The notes below the pieces were generated by a model, which worked only from the letters and a program-made list of their open reading frames with translations, was not told the origin of the DNA and did not search any database. 7,436 nt of DNA, taken from NCBI GenBank assembly GCA_937868035.1, contig CALMLK010000265.1:1-7436 (forward strand), read 5' to 3'. Shown one piece after another: positions 1 to 6,113 of this stretch. This stretch comes from an uncultured Alphaproteobacteria bacterium. GTDB lineage: Bacteria > Pseudomonadota > Alphaproteobacteria > Rhizobiales > Aestuariivirgaceae. Position 1 is the first letter of the stretch; every line of letters starts with the position of its first letter. A program made the translations under genes and the position numbers.

Positions 1-20
1 CGTCGTGAATCCCCGTGAGG

Positions 21-37
21 CATTACAACTTGTAATG
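21..37. promoter_or_regulatory. Perfect 17-bp palindrome, possible operator
   Basis: CATTACAA and TTGTAATG form a perfect 8+8 bp inverted repeat around one central C. The size and symmetry suit a dimeric repressor or activator site. A T-tract does not follow, so it is not a classical terminator. It lies about 190 bp upstream of the livH start and about 93 bp upstream of the best promoter candidate, so it could serve the liv operon or an unseen gene to the left. The binding protein is unknown. An 8-bp perfect repeat with a small spacer can also arise by chance in a window this size. Confidence 0.4.
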
Positions 38-129
38 GAAATGGGGCTTTCCACCAAGAGGATGCCCCCTGCGCTTCACTATTCTCCAAATCGCGGGTTT
101 TCCACGGTGAAAGCGCCTGATTGCTACAC

Positions 130-158
130 TTGTATTTATGGATTCGCTCACCTAAAAC
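130..158 (+). promoter_or_regulatory. Weak candidate sigma-70 promoter for the liv operon
   Basis: TTGTAT (130-135) and TAAAAC (153-158) are separated by 17 bp. They match the -35 consensus at 3 of 6 bases and the -10 consensus at 4 of 6. Transcription would begin near 165 and leave a leader of about 60 nt before livH. Alphaproteobacterial promoters are often this weak on paper, so this is only the best candidate by eye. Confidence 0.25.
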
Positions 159-226
159 CGCAGCCAACCGGGGACGTGCATGAGCCTTGGGCATACGAGC
201 CACGCGTCAATTACATAGGGGGGCAC

Positions 227-1132
227 ATGGAGTATTTTCTCCAGCAGCTCATTAACGGACTTACACTCGGGTCAATCTACGGCCTGATCGCCATCGGATA
301 CACGATGGTGTACGGCATCATCGGCATGATCAACTTCGCGCACGGTGACATCTTCACCGTCGGCGCCTTCATGGCCCTCATCGTGTTCCTGCTCGTCACC
401 TCGATGTTTGCAGGCATTCCCTCAGCCATCGCCCTTCTCATCATGATGGTGGTGGCGCTGGTGCTCACCAGTCTGTGGAACTGGACGATCGAGCGCGTGG
501 CCTACAAGCCGCTGCGCGGATCGTTCCGCCTGGCCCCGCTGATCACTGCCATCGGCATGTCGATCGTGCTGTCGAACTTCCTGCAGGTCTCGCAAGGTCC
601 GCGCAACAAGCCGATCCCCGCCCTCGTTTCCGGCGGCTTCCGCCTGACCGACAATGTCACCGTGTCGTGGAAGCAGGTGCTGATCGTTGTCGTCACGGCG
701 GCACTGCTCACGGCATTCTGGTACATCGTGCACCGCACGCCGCTCGGCCGGGCCCAGCGCGCCTGCGAGCAGGACCGCAAGATGGCCGCCCTTCTCGGCA
801 TCGACGTCGACAAGACCATCTCGATCACCTTCATCATGGGTGCCGCCCTCGCGGCCGTCGCGGGCACCCTCTACCTCACCTACTACGGCGTCATCGTTTT
901 CTCCGACGGCTTCGTGCCCGGTGTGAAGGCCTTCACCGCCGCGGTGCTGGGTGGCATCGGCTCGCTGCCGGGTGCCGTGCTCGGCGGCCTGCTGATCGGC
1001 TTGATCGAAGCGCTGTGGTCGGCGTACTTCTCCATCGACTACAAGGACGTGGCGGCATTCAGCATCCTCGCCATCGTGCTCATCTTCATGCCTTCCGGCA
1101 TTCTCGGCCGGCCCGAAGTGGAAAAGGTCTAA
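227..1132 (+). CDS. livH: LivH-type branched-chain amino acid ABC transporter permease
   Basis: This is an inner-membrane permease subunit of a HAAT-family importer. With LivM it forms the channel for leucine, isoleucine, valine or related amino acids. The product has 301 residues, normal for LivH. About eight hydrophobic segments are visible, near residues 9-34, 44-60, 64-86, 105-121, 149-167, 198-219, 232-262 and 275-289. The N-terminal signature [20 protein letters not shown] and the following NFAHGD are hallmarks of the family. Residues 174-195 ([20 protein letters not shown]) form the cytoplasmic coupling loop that contacts the ATPases. [14 protein letters not shown] at 241-254 is also typical. 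I chose the ATG at 227 because homology begins at MEYFLQQL and an AGGGGGG ribosome binding site lies just upstream (217-223). An in-frame start at 5 would add 74 unrelated residues. It is the first gene of the operon, with livM 7 nt downstream. Confidence 0.95.
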   Translation: MEYFLQQLINGLTLGSIYGLIAIGYTMVYGIIGMINFAHGDIFTVGAFMALIVFLLVTSMFAGIPSAIALLIMMVVALVLTSLWNWTIERVAYKPLRGSFRLAPLITAIGMSIVLSNFLQVSQGPRNKPIPALVSGGFRLTDNVTVSWKQVLIVVVTAALLTAFWYIVHRTPLGRAQRACEQDRKMAALLGIDVDKTISITFIMGAALAAVAGTLYLTYYGVIVFSDGFVPGVKAFTAAVLGGIGSLPGAVLGGLLIGLIEALWSAYFSIDYKDVAAFSILAIVLIFMPSGILGRPEVEKV

Positions 1133-1139
1133 GCACATC

Positions 1140-2519
1140 ATGACTGCTCAACCGAAAGCGCAGGGCAACCTGTTCCAGAACGCACTTCGCGATGCCGCCT
1201 ACGCCGGCATCGTGGTCTTCGGCCTCTTCATCCTGCTGATCGGCTTCCGCACCGATCAGAACATCAAGAACGAGTTGATCCTCAACCAGCGCTGGGGCCT
1301 GCTGTTCAGCATGGTCGGCGCCGCGATGGTGATCCGCTTCCTGATGACGGCCTTCATCCAGCCGGCACGCGAAGCACGCCGCGCCGCCAAGGCCGCTGCC
1401 ACGCCGGTTGAAAAACATGGCTGGCTGCGCGACCACCGGTTCAAGATCGCACTGGTCTTCCTGCTGATCTACCCGATGCTGATGCTGGCGCTGTTCGGCG
1501 TGAGCGGCTCGCTCAAATGGGTGGACAATTTCGGCATCCAGATCCTGATCTACGTGATGCTGGCCTGGGGCCTCAACATCGTCGTGGGTCTCGCAGGATT
1601 GCTTGATCTCGGTTACGTGGCCTTCTACGCGGTGGGTGCCTACACCTACGCGCTCGTCTCGATGCATTTCCCGGGCGCTTCCTTCTGGGTCCTGCTGCCA
1701 CTCGCCGGCATACTCGCGGCGTTCTGGGGCATGATCCTGGGCTTCCCGGTGTTGCGCCTGCGCGGCGACTATCTCGCCATCGTGACGCTGGCCTTCGGTG
1801 AAATCATCCGCCTCGTCCTGATCAACTGGACAGCCGTGACCAAGGGCACATTCGGCGTCTCGGGCATCGCCAAGGCGACGCTGTTCGGCCTCTACGAATT
1901 CAACGCCAAGCCCGACGGCTTTGCCGCGAGCTTCGGCCTGCCCATGTCGTCGGTGTGGTACAAGATCTTCCTGTACTATCTCATCCTCGGCCTGTGCATG
2001 CTCACGGCTCTCGTGACGATCCGCCTGCGCCGCCTGCCCATCGGGCGCGCCTGGGAAGCGTTGCGCGAAGATGAGATCGCCTGCCGCTCGCTCGGCATCA
2101 ACACCACGACGACGAAACTCACCGCCTTCTCCATGGGCGCGATGTTCGGCGGTTTCGCCGGTGCCTTCTTCGCCGTGCGCCAGGGCTTCGTGTCACCGGA
2201 GAGCTTCGTGTTCCTCGAGTCCGCCGTGATCCTCGCCATCGTCGTGCTCGGCGGCATGGGTTCGCTGGGCGGCATCGCCGTTGCGGCCATCGCCATGATC
2301 GGCGGCACGGAGCTGCTGCGCCAGATGGACTTCCTGAAGATCATCTTCGGGCCGGACTTCACACCGGAACTCTACCGCATGCTGATCTTCGGTCTCGCGA
2401 TGGTGCTGGTGATGCTCTACAAGCCGCGCGGCTTCGTGGGCACACGGGAACCATCCGACTACCTGCATGCCGAACGCAAGGCCATCTCTGGCGAATTCAC
2501 CAAGGAAGGCCATGGCTGA
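1140..2519 (+). CDS. livM: LivM-type branched-chain amino acid ABC transporter permease
   Basis: This is the second permease subunit, partner of LivH in the inner membrane. It has 459 residues, a long form of the family. The first ~125 residues are an extra N-terminal part with hydrophobic segments near 20-37, 51-72 and 102-120. A basic linker (about 76-100) separates the second and third. The conserved core begins near residue 130. [22 protein letters not shown] at 141-162 is the LivM hallmark, followed by the [16 protein letters not shown] stretch at 207-222. The coupling loop is at 302-334 ([20 protein letters not shown] and on), and [10 protein letters not shown] at 369-378 is also typical. 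The start is 7 nt after livH. The upstream GAAAAGG (1121-1127) is rather distant, so translation may depend on coupling to livH. The stop lies inside the start of livG. Confidence 0.94.
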   Translation: MTAQPKAQGNLFQNALRDAAYAGIVVFGLFILLIGFRTDQNIKNELILNQRWGLLFSMVGAAMVIRFLMTAFIQPAREARRAAKAAATPVEKHGWLRDHRFKIALVFLLIYPMLMLALFGVSGSLKWVDNFGIQILIYVMLAWGLNIVVGLAGLLDLGYVAFYAVGAYTYALVSMHFPGASFWVLLPLAGILAAFWGMILGFPVLRLRGDYLAIVTLAFGEIIRLVLINWTAVTKGTFGVSGIAKATLFGLYEFNAKPDGFAASFGLPMSSVWYKIFLYYLILGLCMLTALVTIRLRRLPIGRAWEALREDEIACRSLGINTTTTKLTAFSMGAMFGGFAGAFFAVRQGFVSPESFVFLESAVILAIVVLGGMGSLGGIAVAAIAMIGGTELLRQMDFLKIIFGPDFTPELYRMLIFGLAMVLVMLYKPRGFVGTREPSDYLHAERKAISGEFTKEGHG

Positions 2520-3651
2520 CATGACCAGCAAAGACACCATTCTTTCCGTCGAACACCTGTCGATGATCTTCGGCGGACTCGTTGCCGTGAACGACCTGTC
2601 GTTCGAGGCACGCCGCGGCGAGATCACCGCGCTCATCGGCCCGAACGGCGCAGGCAAGACGACAGTGTTCAACTGCATCACCGGCTTCTACAAGCCGACG
2701 CAGGGCATGATGAAACTCACGCGCCGTGGCGGTGAGGAATACCTTCTGGAGCGGCTGCCGGACTTCCGGGTGAACCGCGAAGCGAAAGTGGCCCGCACCT
2801 TCCAGAACCTGCGCCTGTTCTCAGGTCTGACACTTCTGGAAAATCTCCTGGTGGCGCAGCACAACACGCTGAACCGTGCCTCCTACTACACGTTCGGCGG
2901 CATCCTCGGCCTGTCGCACTACAAGACCTCCGCCGCAGAGGCGAAGGACCGGGCACGCTACTGGCTCGACCGCATCGGCCTCACGGCCCGCGCCGACGAT
3001 CCGGCGGGCGACCTACCCTATGGTGCGCAGCGGCGGCTCGAGATCGCGCGCGCCATGTGCACCAATCCGGAACTGCTCTGCCTCGACGAACCGGCTGCCG
3101 GTCTCAACCCGCGCGAGTCGGAGGAACTCAACAGGCTGCTCCGCTCGATCCGTGACGAGCACAACATGGCGATCCTCCTCATCGAGCACGACATGAGCGT
3201 GGTCATGGGCATTTCCGATCATGTGGTGGTGCTCGACTACGGCAAGAAAATCTCCGATGGAACACCCGACACGGTGCGCAATGATCCGGCGGTGATCCGC
3301 GCCTATCTCGGCGTGGAAGACGTGGAAGAGGAACTGAACGCGCTTGCCGCCGCACCTGCCGCCAAGGCAGCGCCCGCGCCCGCCACGCAAAAGCCGCTTC
3401 CCAAGATCGCATCGGAATTCAAGACCGAGCGTGTGGGTGTTCCGCCGCCGCCGGTGCTGGTCCTGCCTGAAGGCGTGGCCCCTGCCCGCGCGAAGTCTGC
3501 TCCGGTTGCCGAAGCGCCGCGCGCTGCCAAGGCTCCGGCCAAGAAGGCCGCGAAGAAAACCGCCAAGCCCGCCGCGCCCGTGAAGGCCGCGGCCAAGTCA
3601 TCCGTCAAAGCGGCGAAGAAGACCGCGAAGAAGAAGGGAGGCCGGTCATGA
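2512..3651 (+). CDS. livG: LivG-type ABC transporter ATPase with long Ala/Pro/Lys-rich tail
   Basis: This is one of the two ATPases powering LivH-LivM. Residues 1-268 are a complete nucleotide-binding domain: Walker A GPNGAGKT (43-50), Q-loop Q98, the degenerate LivG signature [14 protein letters not shown] (168-181), Walker B LLCLDEP (188-194) with catalytic E193, D-loop AGLNP, and switch His226 in LLIEHDM. The domain ends with the usual VIRAYLG (261-267). LivG proteins normally stop about here, near 255 residues. This one continues to 379 with an acidic link (VEDVEEEL), an Ala/Pro-rich linker, a [10 protein letters not shown] segment and a Lys/Ala-rich end (338-379). I chose the ATG at 2512, which overlaps livM by 8 nt and follows AAGGAAGG (2502-2509). 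An ATG at 2521 would shorten the protein by only 3 residues and is nearly as good. The upstream in-frame ATG at 2467 lies inside livM and adds no family sequence. Confidence 0.93.
   Translation: MADMTSKDTILSVEHLSMIFGGLVAVNDLSFEARRGEITALIGPNGAGKTTVFNCITGFYKPTQGMMKLTRRGGEEYLLERLPDFRVNREAKVARTFQNLRLFSGLTLLENLLVAQHNTLNRASYYTFGGILGLSHYKTSAAEAKDRARYWLDRIGLTARADDPAGDLPYGAQRRLEIARAMCTNPELLCLDEPAAGLNPRESEELNRLLRSIRDEHNMAILLIEHDMSVVMGISDHVVVLDYGKKISDGTPDTVRNDPAVIRAYLGVEDVEEELNALAAAPAAKAAPAPATQKPLPKIASEFKTERVGVPPPPVLVLPEGVAPARAKSAPVAEAPRAAKAPAKKAAKKTAKPAAPVKAAAKSSVKAAKKTAKKKGGRS
3523..3648 (+). repeat. Low-complexity Lys/Ala repeat encoding the LivG C-terminus
   Basis: The last 42 codons of livG repeat short units such as [10 protein letters not shown] and AAK. 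On the DNA these appear as alternating AAG/AAA and GCC/GCG/ACC codons. The composition resembles the C-terminal tails of histone-H1-like bacterial proteins. Reading frame and GC-rich wobble positions are intact throughout. The final codons also supply the AGGGAGG ribosome binding site (3635-3641) of livF, so the tail belongs to the operon design and does not look like frameshifted debris. Confidence 0.8.
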
Positions 3652-4370
3652 GCGAGGCTCTACTCACCGGCAAGGGCGTTGAAACCTTCTACGGCAACAT
3701 CCAGGCGCTCAAGGGCATCGATTTCGAGGTGCGCAAGGGCGAGATCGCCACGCTGATCGGTTCCAACGGTGCCGGCAAGTCGACGCTGATGATGACCATC
3801 TTCGGCACGCCCCGGGCGCGCAGCGGCACCATCACCTTCGATGGCCAGGACATCACCAACCTTCCCACCCACGAGATCGCACGGCTCGGCATTGCGCAAT
3901 CGCCGGAAGGCCGCCGCATCTTCCCTCGCATGTCGGTGCTGGAAAACCTCCAGATGGGCGCCAACCTCAACGGGTTGAAGCATTTCGACGAAGACTCGCA
4001 GGACGTGTTCAAGCTCTTCCCGCGACTCAAGGAACGCATCTCGCAGCGCGCCGGCACATTGTCGGGCGGGGAACAGCAGATGCTGGCCATCGGCCGCGCG
4101 TTGATGGCACGTCCCAAGCTGCTGCTGCTGGACGAGCCGTCACTTGGACTTGCGCCGATCATCGTGCAGCAGATCTTTGATGCGATCCGCATGCTCAACC
4201 GCGAGAAGGGCCTCACCGTCTTCCTCGTGGAGCAGAACGCCTTCGGCGCCCTCAAGCTCGCCAACCGGGCCTATGTCATGGTGAACGGACACATCACCAT
4301 GTCGGGCACGGGCCGCGAATTGCTGGCGAACCCGGAAGTGCGCGCCGCCTATCTCGAAACCGGACACTGA
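3648..4370 (+). CDS. livF: LivF-type branched-chain amino acid ABC transporter ATPase
   Basis: This is the second ATPase of the importer, expected to pair with LivG beneath LivH-LivM. It has 240 residues, the usual LivF length. Motifs in order are Walker A GSNGAGKS (38-45), the Q-loop around Q84 in GIAQSPEGRRIFP, canonical signature LSGGEQQ (138-144), Walker B LLLLDEP (158-164) with catalytic E163, and D-loop SLGLAP. The usual switch histidine is replaced by Gln196 in FLVEQN, which is normal for LivF. The C-terminus (NPEVRAAYLETGH) is also standard. The ATG at 3648 overlaps the livG stop as ATGA, and AGGGAGG (3635-3641) lies 6 nt upstream, so translation is strong and probably coupled to livG. 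The stop codon overlaps the ribosome binding site of the next gene. Confidence 0.95.
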   Translation: MSEALLTGKGVETFYGNIQALKGIDFEVRKGEIATLIGSNGAGKSTLMMTIFGTPRARSGTITFDGQDITNLPTHEIARLGIAQSPEGRRIFPRMSVLENLQMGANLNGLKHFDEDSQDVFKLFPRLKERISQRAGTLSGGEQQMLAIGRALMARPKLLLLDEPSLGLAPIIVQQIFDAIRMLNREKGLTVFLVEQNAFGALKLANRAYVMVNGHITMSGTGRELLANPEVRAAYLETGH

Positions 4371-4381
4371 GGAGAACTGCT

Positions 4382-4729
4382 GTGCTTCTGGATATCTTCG
4401 CGGGCGAAGCCTTTTTTGGCGAAGGGGTCTTCATGATCCTCTGCGTGGGCGCAGCCTGGATGACGGGACGCTCCGTCGCCAGCGACTGGCGCCCGGGGTG
4501 GCACCTCGCCGTCCTCTCGCTGCTTCTCGGACTGGGAGCGCGCTTCCTGCATTTCGCGCTCTATCAGGCCCCTTTCGTCAGCCCCAGCCGCTACCTGGTG
4601 GATACGGCGGTGCTCATGGCGGTGGCCTACCTCGGCTGGCGCTACACCCGCACCAGCCAGATGACGCGGCAGTATCACTGGCTCTATGAAAAATCGTCAC
4701 CCTTCGGCTGGCGCAACAAAACCAATTAA
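4382..4729 (+). CDS. Small DUF6867-type membrane protein of the liv operon
   Basis: This 115-residue protein has no known function. I recognise it as resembling the DUF6867 family found beside alphaproteobacterial liv genes; this is from memory and was not searched. Three hydrophobic segments are visible, about residues 11-29, 40-61 and 70-88, followed by a hydrophilic, basic and aromatic tail. Likely conserved blocks are AWMTGRSVASDWRPG (25-39), ARFLHFALY (53-61), YLVDTAVL (71-78), and GWRYTRTSQMTRQYHWLYE (85-103). The start is GTG, 11 nt after livF, with a strong GAGGAG ribosome binding site at 4369-4374 overlapping the livF stop. Its position between livF and the binding-protein gene suggests a role in assembly, stability or control of the importer, which is inference only. 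The charged WRP and RYTRT blocks flanking the helices could contact the permease or lipids. Confidence 0.8.
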   Translation: MLLDIFAGEAFFGEGVFMILCVGAAWMTGRSVASDWRPGWHLAVLSLLLGLGARFLHFALYQAPFVSPSRYLVDTAVLMAVAYLGWRYTRTSQMTRQYHWLYEKSSPFGWRNKTN

Positions 4730-4784
4730 CGACCTTGCCTGATCGGCCGGAAGGTACTGTTTTGCCGGTTTGAATCAGCGTGAC

Positions 4785-4806
4785 ATTTGTCCGGAAATGG
4801 GCAAAT
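4785..4806 (+). other. Predicted hairpin in the binding-protein mRNA leader
   Basis: ATTTGTCC (4785-4792) pairs with GGGCAAAT (4799-4806) through seven Watson-Crick pairs and one G-U around a GGAAAT loop. No run of T follows, so termination is unlikely. It could stabilise the 5' end of a processed mRNA or act as a protein-binding dyad. It was read by eye without an energy calculation. Confidence 0.4.
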
Positions 4807-4817
4807 CTTGGCTCCAA

Positions 4818-4838
4818 GCGGTGCCTTCGGGACACTGC
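4818..4838 (+). other. UUCG-capped hairpin in the binding-protein mRNA leader
   Basis: GCGGTGCC (4818-4825) pairs with GGACACTGC (4830-4838) around a TTCG loop closed by C-G, the exceptionally stable cUUCGg tetraloop. There is one G-U pair and one bulged A (4832). It ends 48 nt before the ATG, leaving the ribosome binding site free. An alternative pairing of CCTTCG (4824-4829) with CGAAAGG (4838-4844) is also possible and excludes it. Confidence 0.45.
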
Positions 4839-4886
4839 GAAAGGGACAAGAACCAAGACCCAAAATCACACACAGGGAGTTGTGAA

Positions 4887-6008
4887 ATGAAGAAAATCCT
4901 TATGTCTGGCTTCGCGCTTGCAGCGATGGTCGCTGTGTCCAGCGCGGCATGGGCAGACATCCTGGTCGGCGTTGCCGGCCCGCTGACGGGCCCGAACGCG
5001 GCCTTCGGCGCACAGCTGCAGAAGGGCGCTGAAGCCGCCGCTGAAGCCATCAATGCCGCTGGCGGCATCAACGGCGAGCAGATCAAGCTCTCCTTCGGCG
5101 ACGACGTGTCGGACCCCAAGCAGGGCGTCTCGGTTGCGCAGAAGTTCGTTGCTGACGGCGTCAAGTACGTCATCGGCCACTTCAACTCGGGCGTCACCAT
5201 TCCGGCGTCGGATGTGTATGCCGAAAACGGCGTGCTCGTGATCTCGCCCTCGGCCACCAACCCACAGGTCACCGAGCGTGGCCTCTGGAACACGTTCCGC
5301 ACCTGCGGCCGTGACGACCAGCAGGGTGCCGTTGCCGGTGCCTACATCGTGAAGAACTTCAAGGACGGCAAAATCGCCGTGCTGCACGACAAGACGCCGT
5401 ACGGCCAGGGCCTTGCTGACGAAACCAAGAAGGCCATGAACGGCGGCGGCGTGACCGAAGCCATGTATGAAGGCCTCAACATCGGCGACAAGGACTTCTC
5501 GTCCCTCATCACCAAGATGAAGGAAGCGGGCGTCAACTTCGTCTACTGGGGCGGCCTCCACACGGAGTTCGGCCTGTTGAAGCGCCAGGCTGCTGACGCT
5601 GGCCTCAATGCCACGTTCATGTCGGGCGACGGCATCGTGTCGAACGAACTCGCTTCCATCGCCGGCCCTGCCGTCGAAGGCACGCTGATGACGTTCGCTC
5701 CGGATCCGCGCAAGCGTCCGGAAGCCAAGGACATCGTCGAGAAGTTCCGCGCTGCCGGCTTCGAACCCGAAGCCTACACGCTGTACTCCTACGCTGCCAT
5801 GCAGGTGATCGCCGGTGCCGCCACCAAGGTTGGCAAGAACGACGACGCGCAGGCTGTTGCTGACTCGATCAAGAAGAACGGCCCGTGGCCGACTGCCATC
5901 GGTGAACTGAGCTACGATGCCAAGGGCGACATCACGCGTCCTGACTACGTGCTCTATACCTGGAAGAAGCAGGATGACGGTTCGTTCAACTACGTCGAAA
6001 ACGAATAA
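4887..6008 (+). CDS. livK: LivJ/LivK-type periplasmic amino acid-binding protein
   Basis: This is a periplasmic binding protein that captures a branched-chain or related amino acid and delivers it to LivH-LivM. It has 373 residues. A Sec signal peptide (MKK, hydrophobic 5-20) ends in AWA, with likely cleavage after residue 23, giving a mature protein starting DILVGVAGP. LivJ/K-family blocks are [11 protein letters not shown] (31-41), [11 protein letters not shown] (54-64), [10 protein letters not shown] (93-102), [15 protein letters not shown] (118-132), [11 protein letters not shown] (167-177), DKDFSSLI (201-208) and WGGLHTE (221-227). The two cysteines that form the disulphide in E. coli LivJ/LivK are replaced by Ser75 and Asn100. 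I chose the ATG at 4887 because it opens the signal peptide and follows AGGGAG (4874-4879) by 7 nt. Frequent GCT and GTT codons, compared with the paralogue downstream, fit high expression. The exact ligand is not certain, so the symbol indicates family only. Confidence 0.92.
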   Translation: MKKILMSGFALAAMVAVSSAAWADILVGVAGPLTGPNAAFGAQLQKGAEAAAEAINAAGGINGEQIKLSFGDDVSDPKQGVSVAQKFVADGVKYVIGHFNSGVTIPASDVYAENGVLVISPSATNPQVTERGLWNTFRTCGRDDQQGAVAGAYIVKNFKDGKIAVLHDKTPYGQGLADETKKAMNGGGVTEAMYEGLNIGDKDFSSLITKMKEAGVNFVYWGGLHTEFGLLKRQAADAGLNATFMSGDGIVSNELASIAGPAVEGTLMTFAPDPRKRPEAKDIVEKFRAAGFEPEAYTLYSYAAMQVIAGAATKVGKNDDAQAVADSIKKNGPWPTAIGELSYDAKGDITRPDYVLYTWKKQDDGSFNYVENE

Positions 6009-6013
6009 GCATC

Positions 6014-6033
6014 TCTTCAGCTTCGGCTGAGGA
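6014..6033 (+). other. UUCG-capped hairpin just after the binding-protein stop
   Basis: TCTTCAGC (6014-6021) pairs with GCTGAGGA (6026-6033) around TTCG, with one G-U pair. The central CAGC-UUCG-GCTG is very stable. It lies 5 nt after the stop codon and directly before the terminator stem, so the transcript would end in two stacked hairpins. A role in protecting the 3' end from exonucleases is inferred. Confidence 0.55.
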
Positions 6034-6067
6034 AACCGCCCGGGCGAACCCCGGGCGGTTTTTCTTT
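6033..6067 (+). terminator. Strong Rho-independent terminator
   Basis: AAACCGCCCGGG (6033-6044) pairs perfectly with CCCGGGCGGTTT (6050-6061) around a 5-nt CGAAC loop. TTTTTCTTT (6059-6067) forms the T-tract. The 12-bp, mostly G-C stem makes this a convincing intrinsic terminator. It closes the liv transcript and separates the main binding-protein gene from its paralogue. Confidence 0.92.
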
Positions 6068-6113
6068 GGCGCTTGCGGTCCGGCCTTGCGCGCAATAGCC
6101 TTGATGCAATCCC
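6068..6113 (+). promoter_or_regulatory. Short gap before the second binding-protein gene, very weak promoter candidate
   Basis: The downstream unit needs its own promoter if the terminator is efficient. The only pair I can read is TTGCGG near 6073-6078 and TAGCCT (6096-6101) at 17-bp spacing, each matching consensus at 3 of 6 bases. Transcription would start near 6108, only a few bases before the ATG at 6114, giving an almost leaderless mRNA. Confidence 0.2.

Larger units (their letters stand above)
1..226 (+). promoter_or_regulatory. livH upstream/leader region, no gene recognised
   Basis: This stretch is visibly more AT-rich than the genes that follow and carries no recognisable coding sequence. 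The livH frame stays open back to position 5, but the 74 extra codons look like no permease and precede a well-placed ribosome binding site, so I treat them as non-coding. It contains a perfect 17-bp palindrome at 21-37, a second inverted repeat at 36-53 (TGGAAA, 6-nt loop, TTTCCA) and a weak sigma-70-like promoter candidate at 130-158. No terminator for a preceding gene is visible. Confidence 0.6.
4730..4886 (+). promoter_or_regulatory. Intergenic leader of the binding-protein gene with several dyads
   Basis: This 157-nt gap contains no gene and no U-tailed terminator, so read-through from the liv genes is possible. Three dyads can be read: ATTTGTCC/GGGCAAAT at 4785-4806 (8 bp with one G-U, 6-nt loop), CTTGG-CT-CCAAG at 4807-4818, and a UUCG-capped hairpin at 4818-4838. 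Possible but weak -35-like hexamers are TTGCCT (4735), TTGCCG (4762) and TTGAAT (4770). None has a convincing -10 at 17 bp, so I do not call a promoter. An open frame from 4770 joins the binding-protein frame, but its residues would bury the signal peptide. Confidence 0.5.

Noticed and set aside
5..226. N-terminal extension of livH by 74 codons
   Set aside because: The residues show no permease or membrane character, composition differs from the gene, and a ribosome binding site with an ATG at the family's usual start lies at 217-229.
475..1143. Long + strand frame overlapping livH in another frame
   Set aside because: It is an Arg/Pro/His-rich shadow frame of a GC-rich gene, with no ribosome binding site and no recognisable domain.
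2467..2511. Upstream start for livG inside livM
   Set aside because: The extra residues match no LivG sequence and are simply livM read in another frame. The ATG at 2512 has AAGGAAGG just before it and gives the normal N-terminus.
3648..4370. Missing switch histidine in LivF as a sign of inactivation
   Set aside because: Gln in the LVEQN position is typical of LivF proteins; Walker A, signature and Walker B with the catalytic Glu are intact.
4741..4770. GGCCGG...GCCGG repeats after the small membrane protein gene as a terminator
   Set aside because: The GCCGG arms do not pair beyond the self-complementary CCGG, and no T-tract follows a usable stem.
4770..4886. Upstream start for the main binding protein
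   Set aside because: It would place 39 polar residues before a typical Sec signal peptide and overlap the structured leader. The ATG at 4887 has a proper ribosome binding site.
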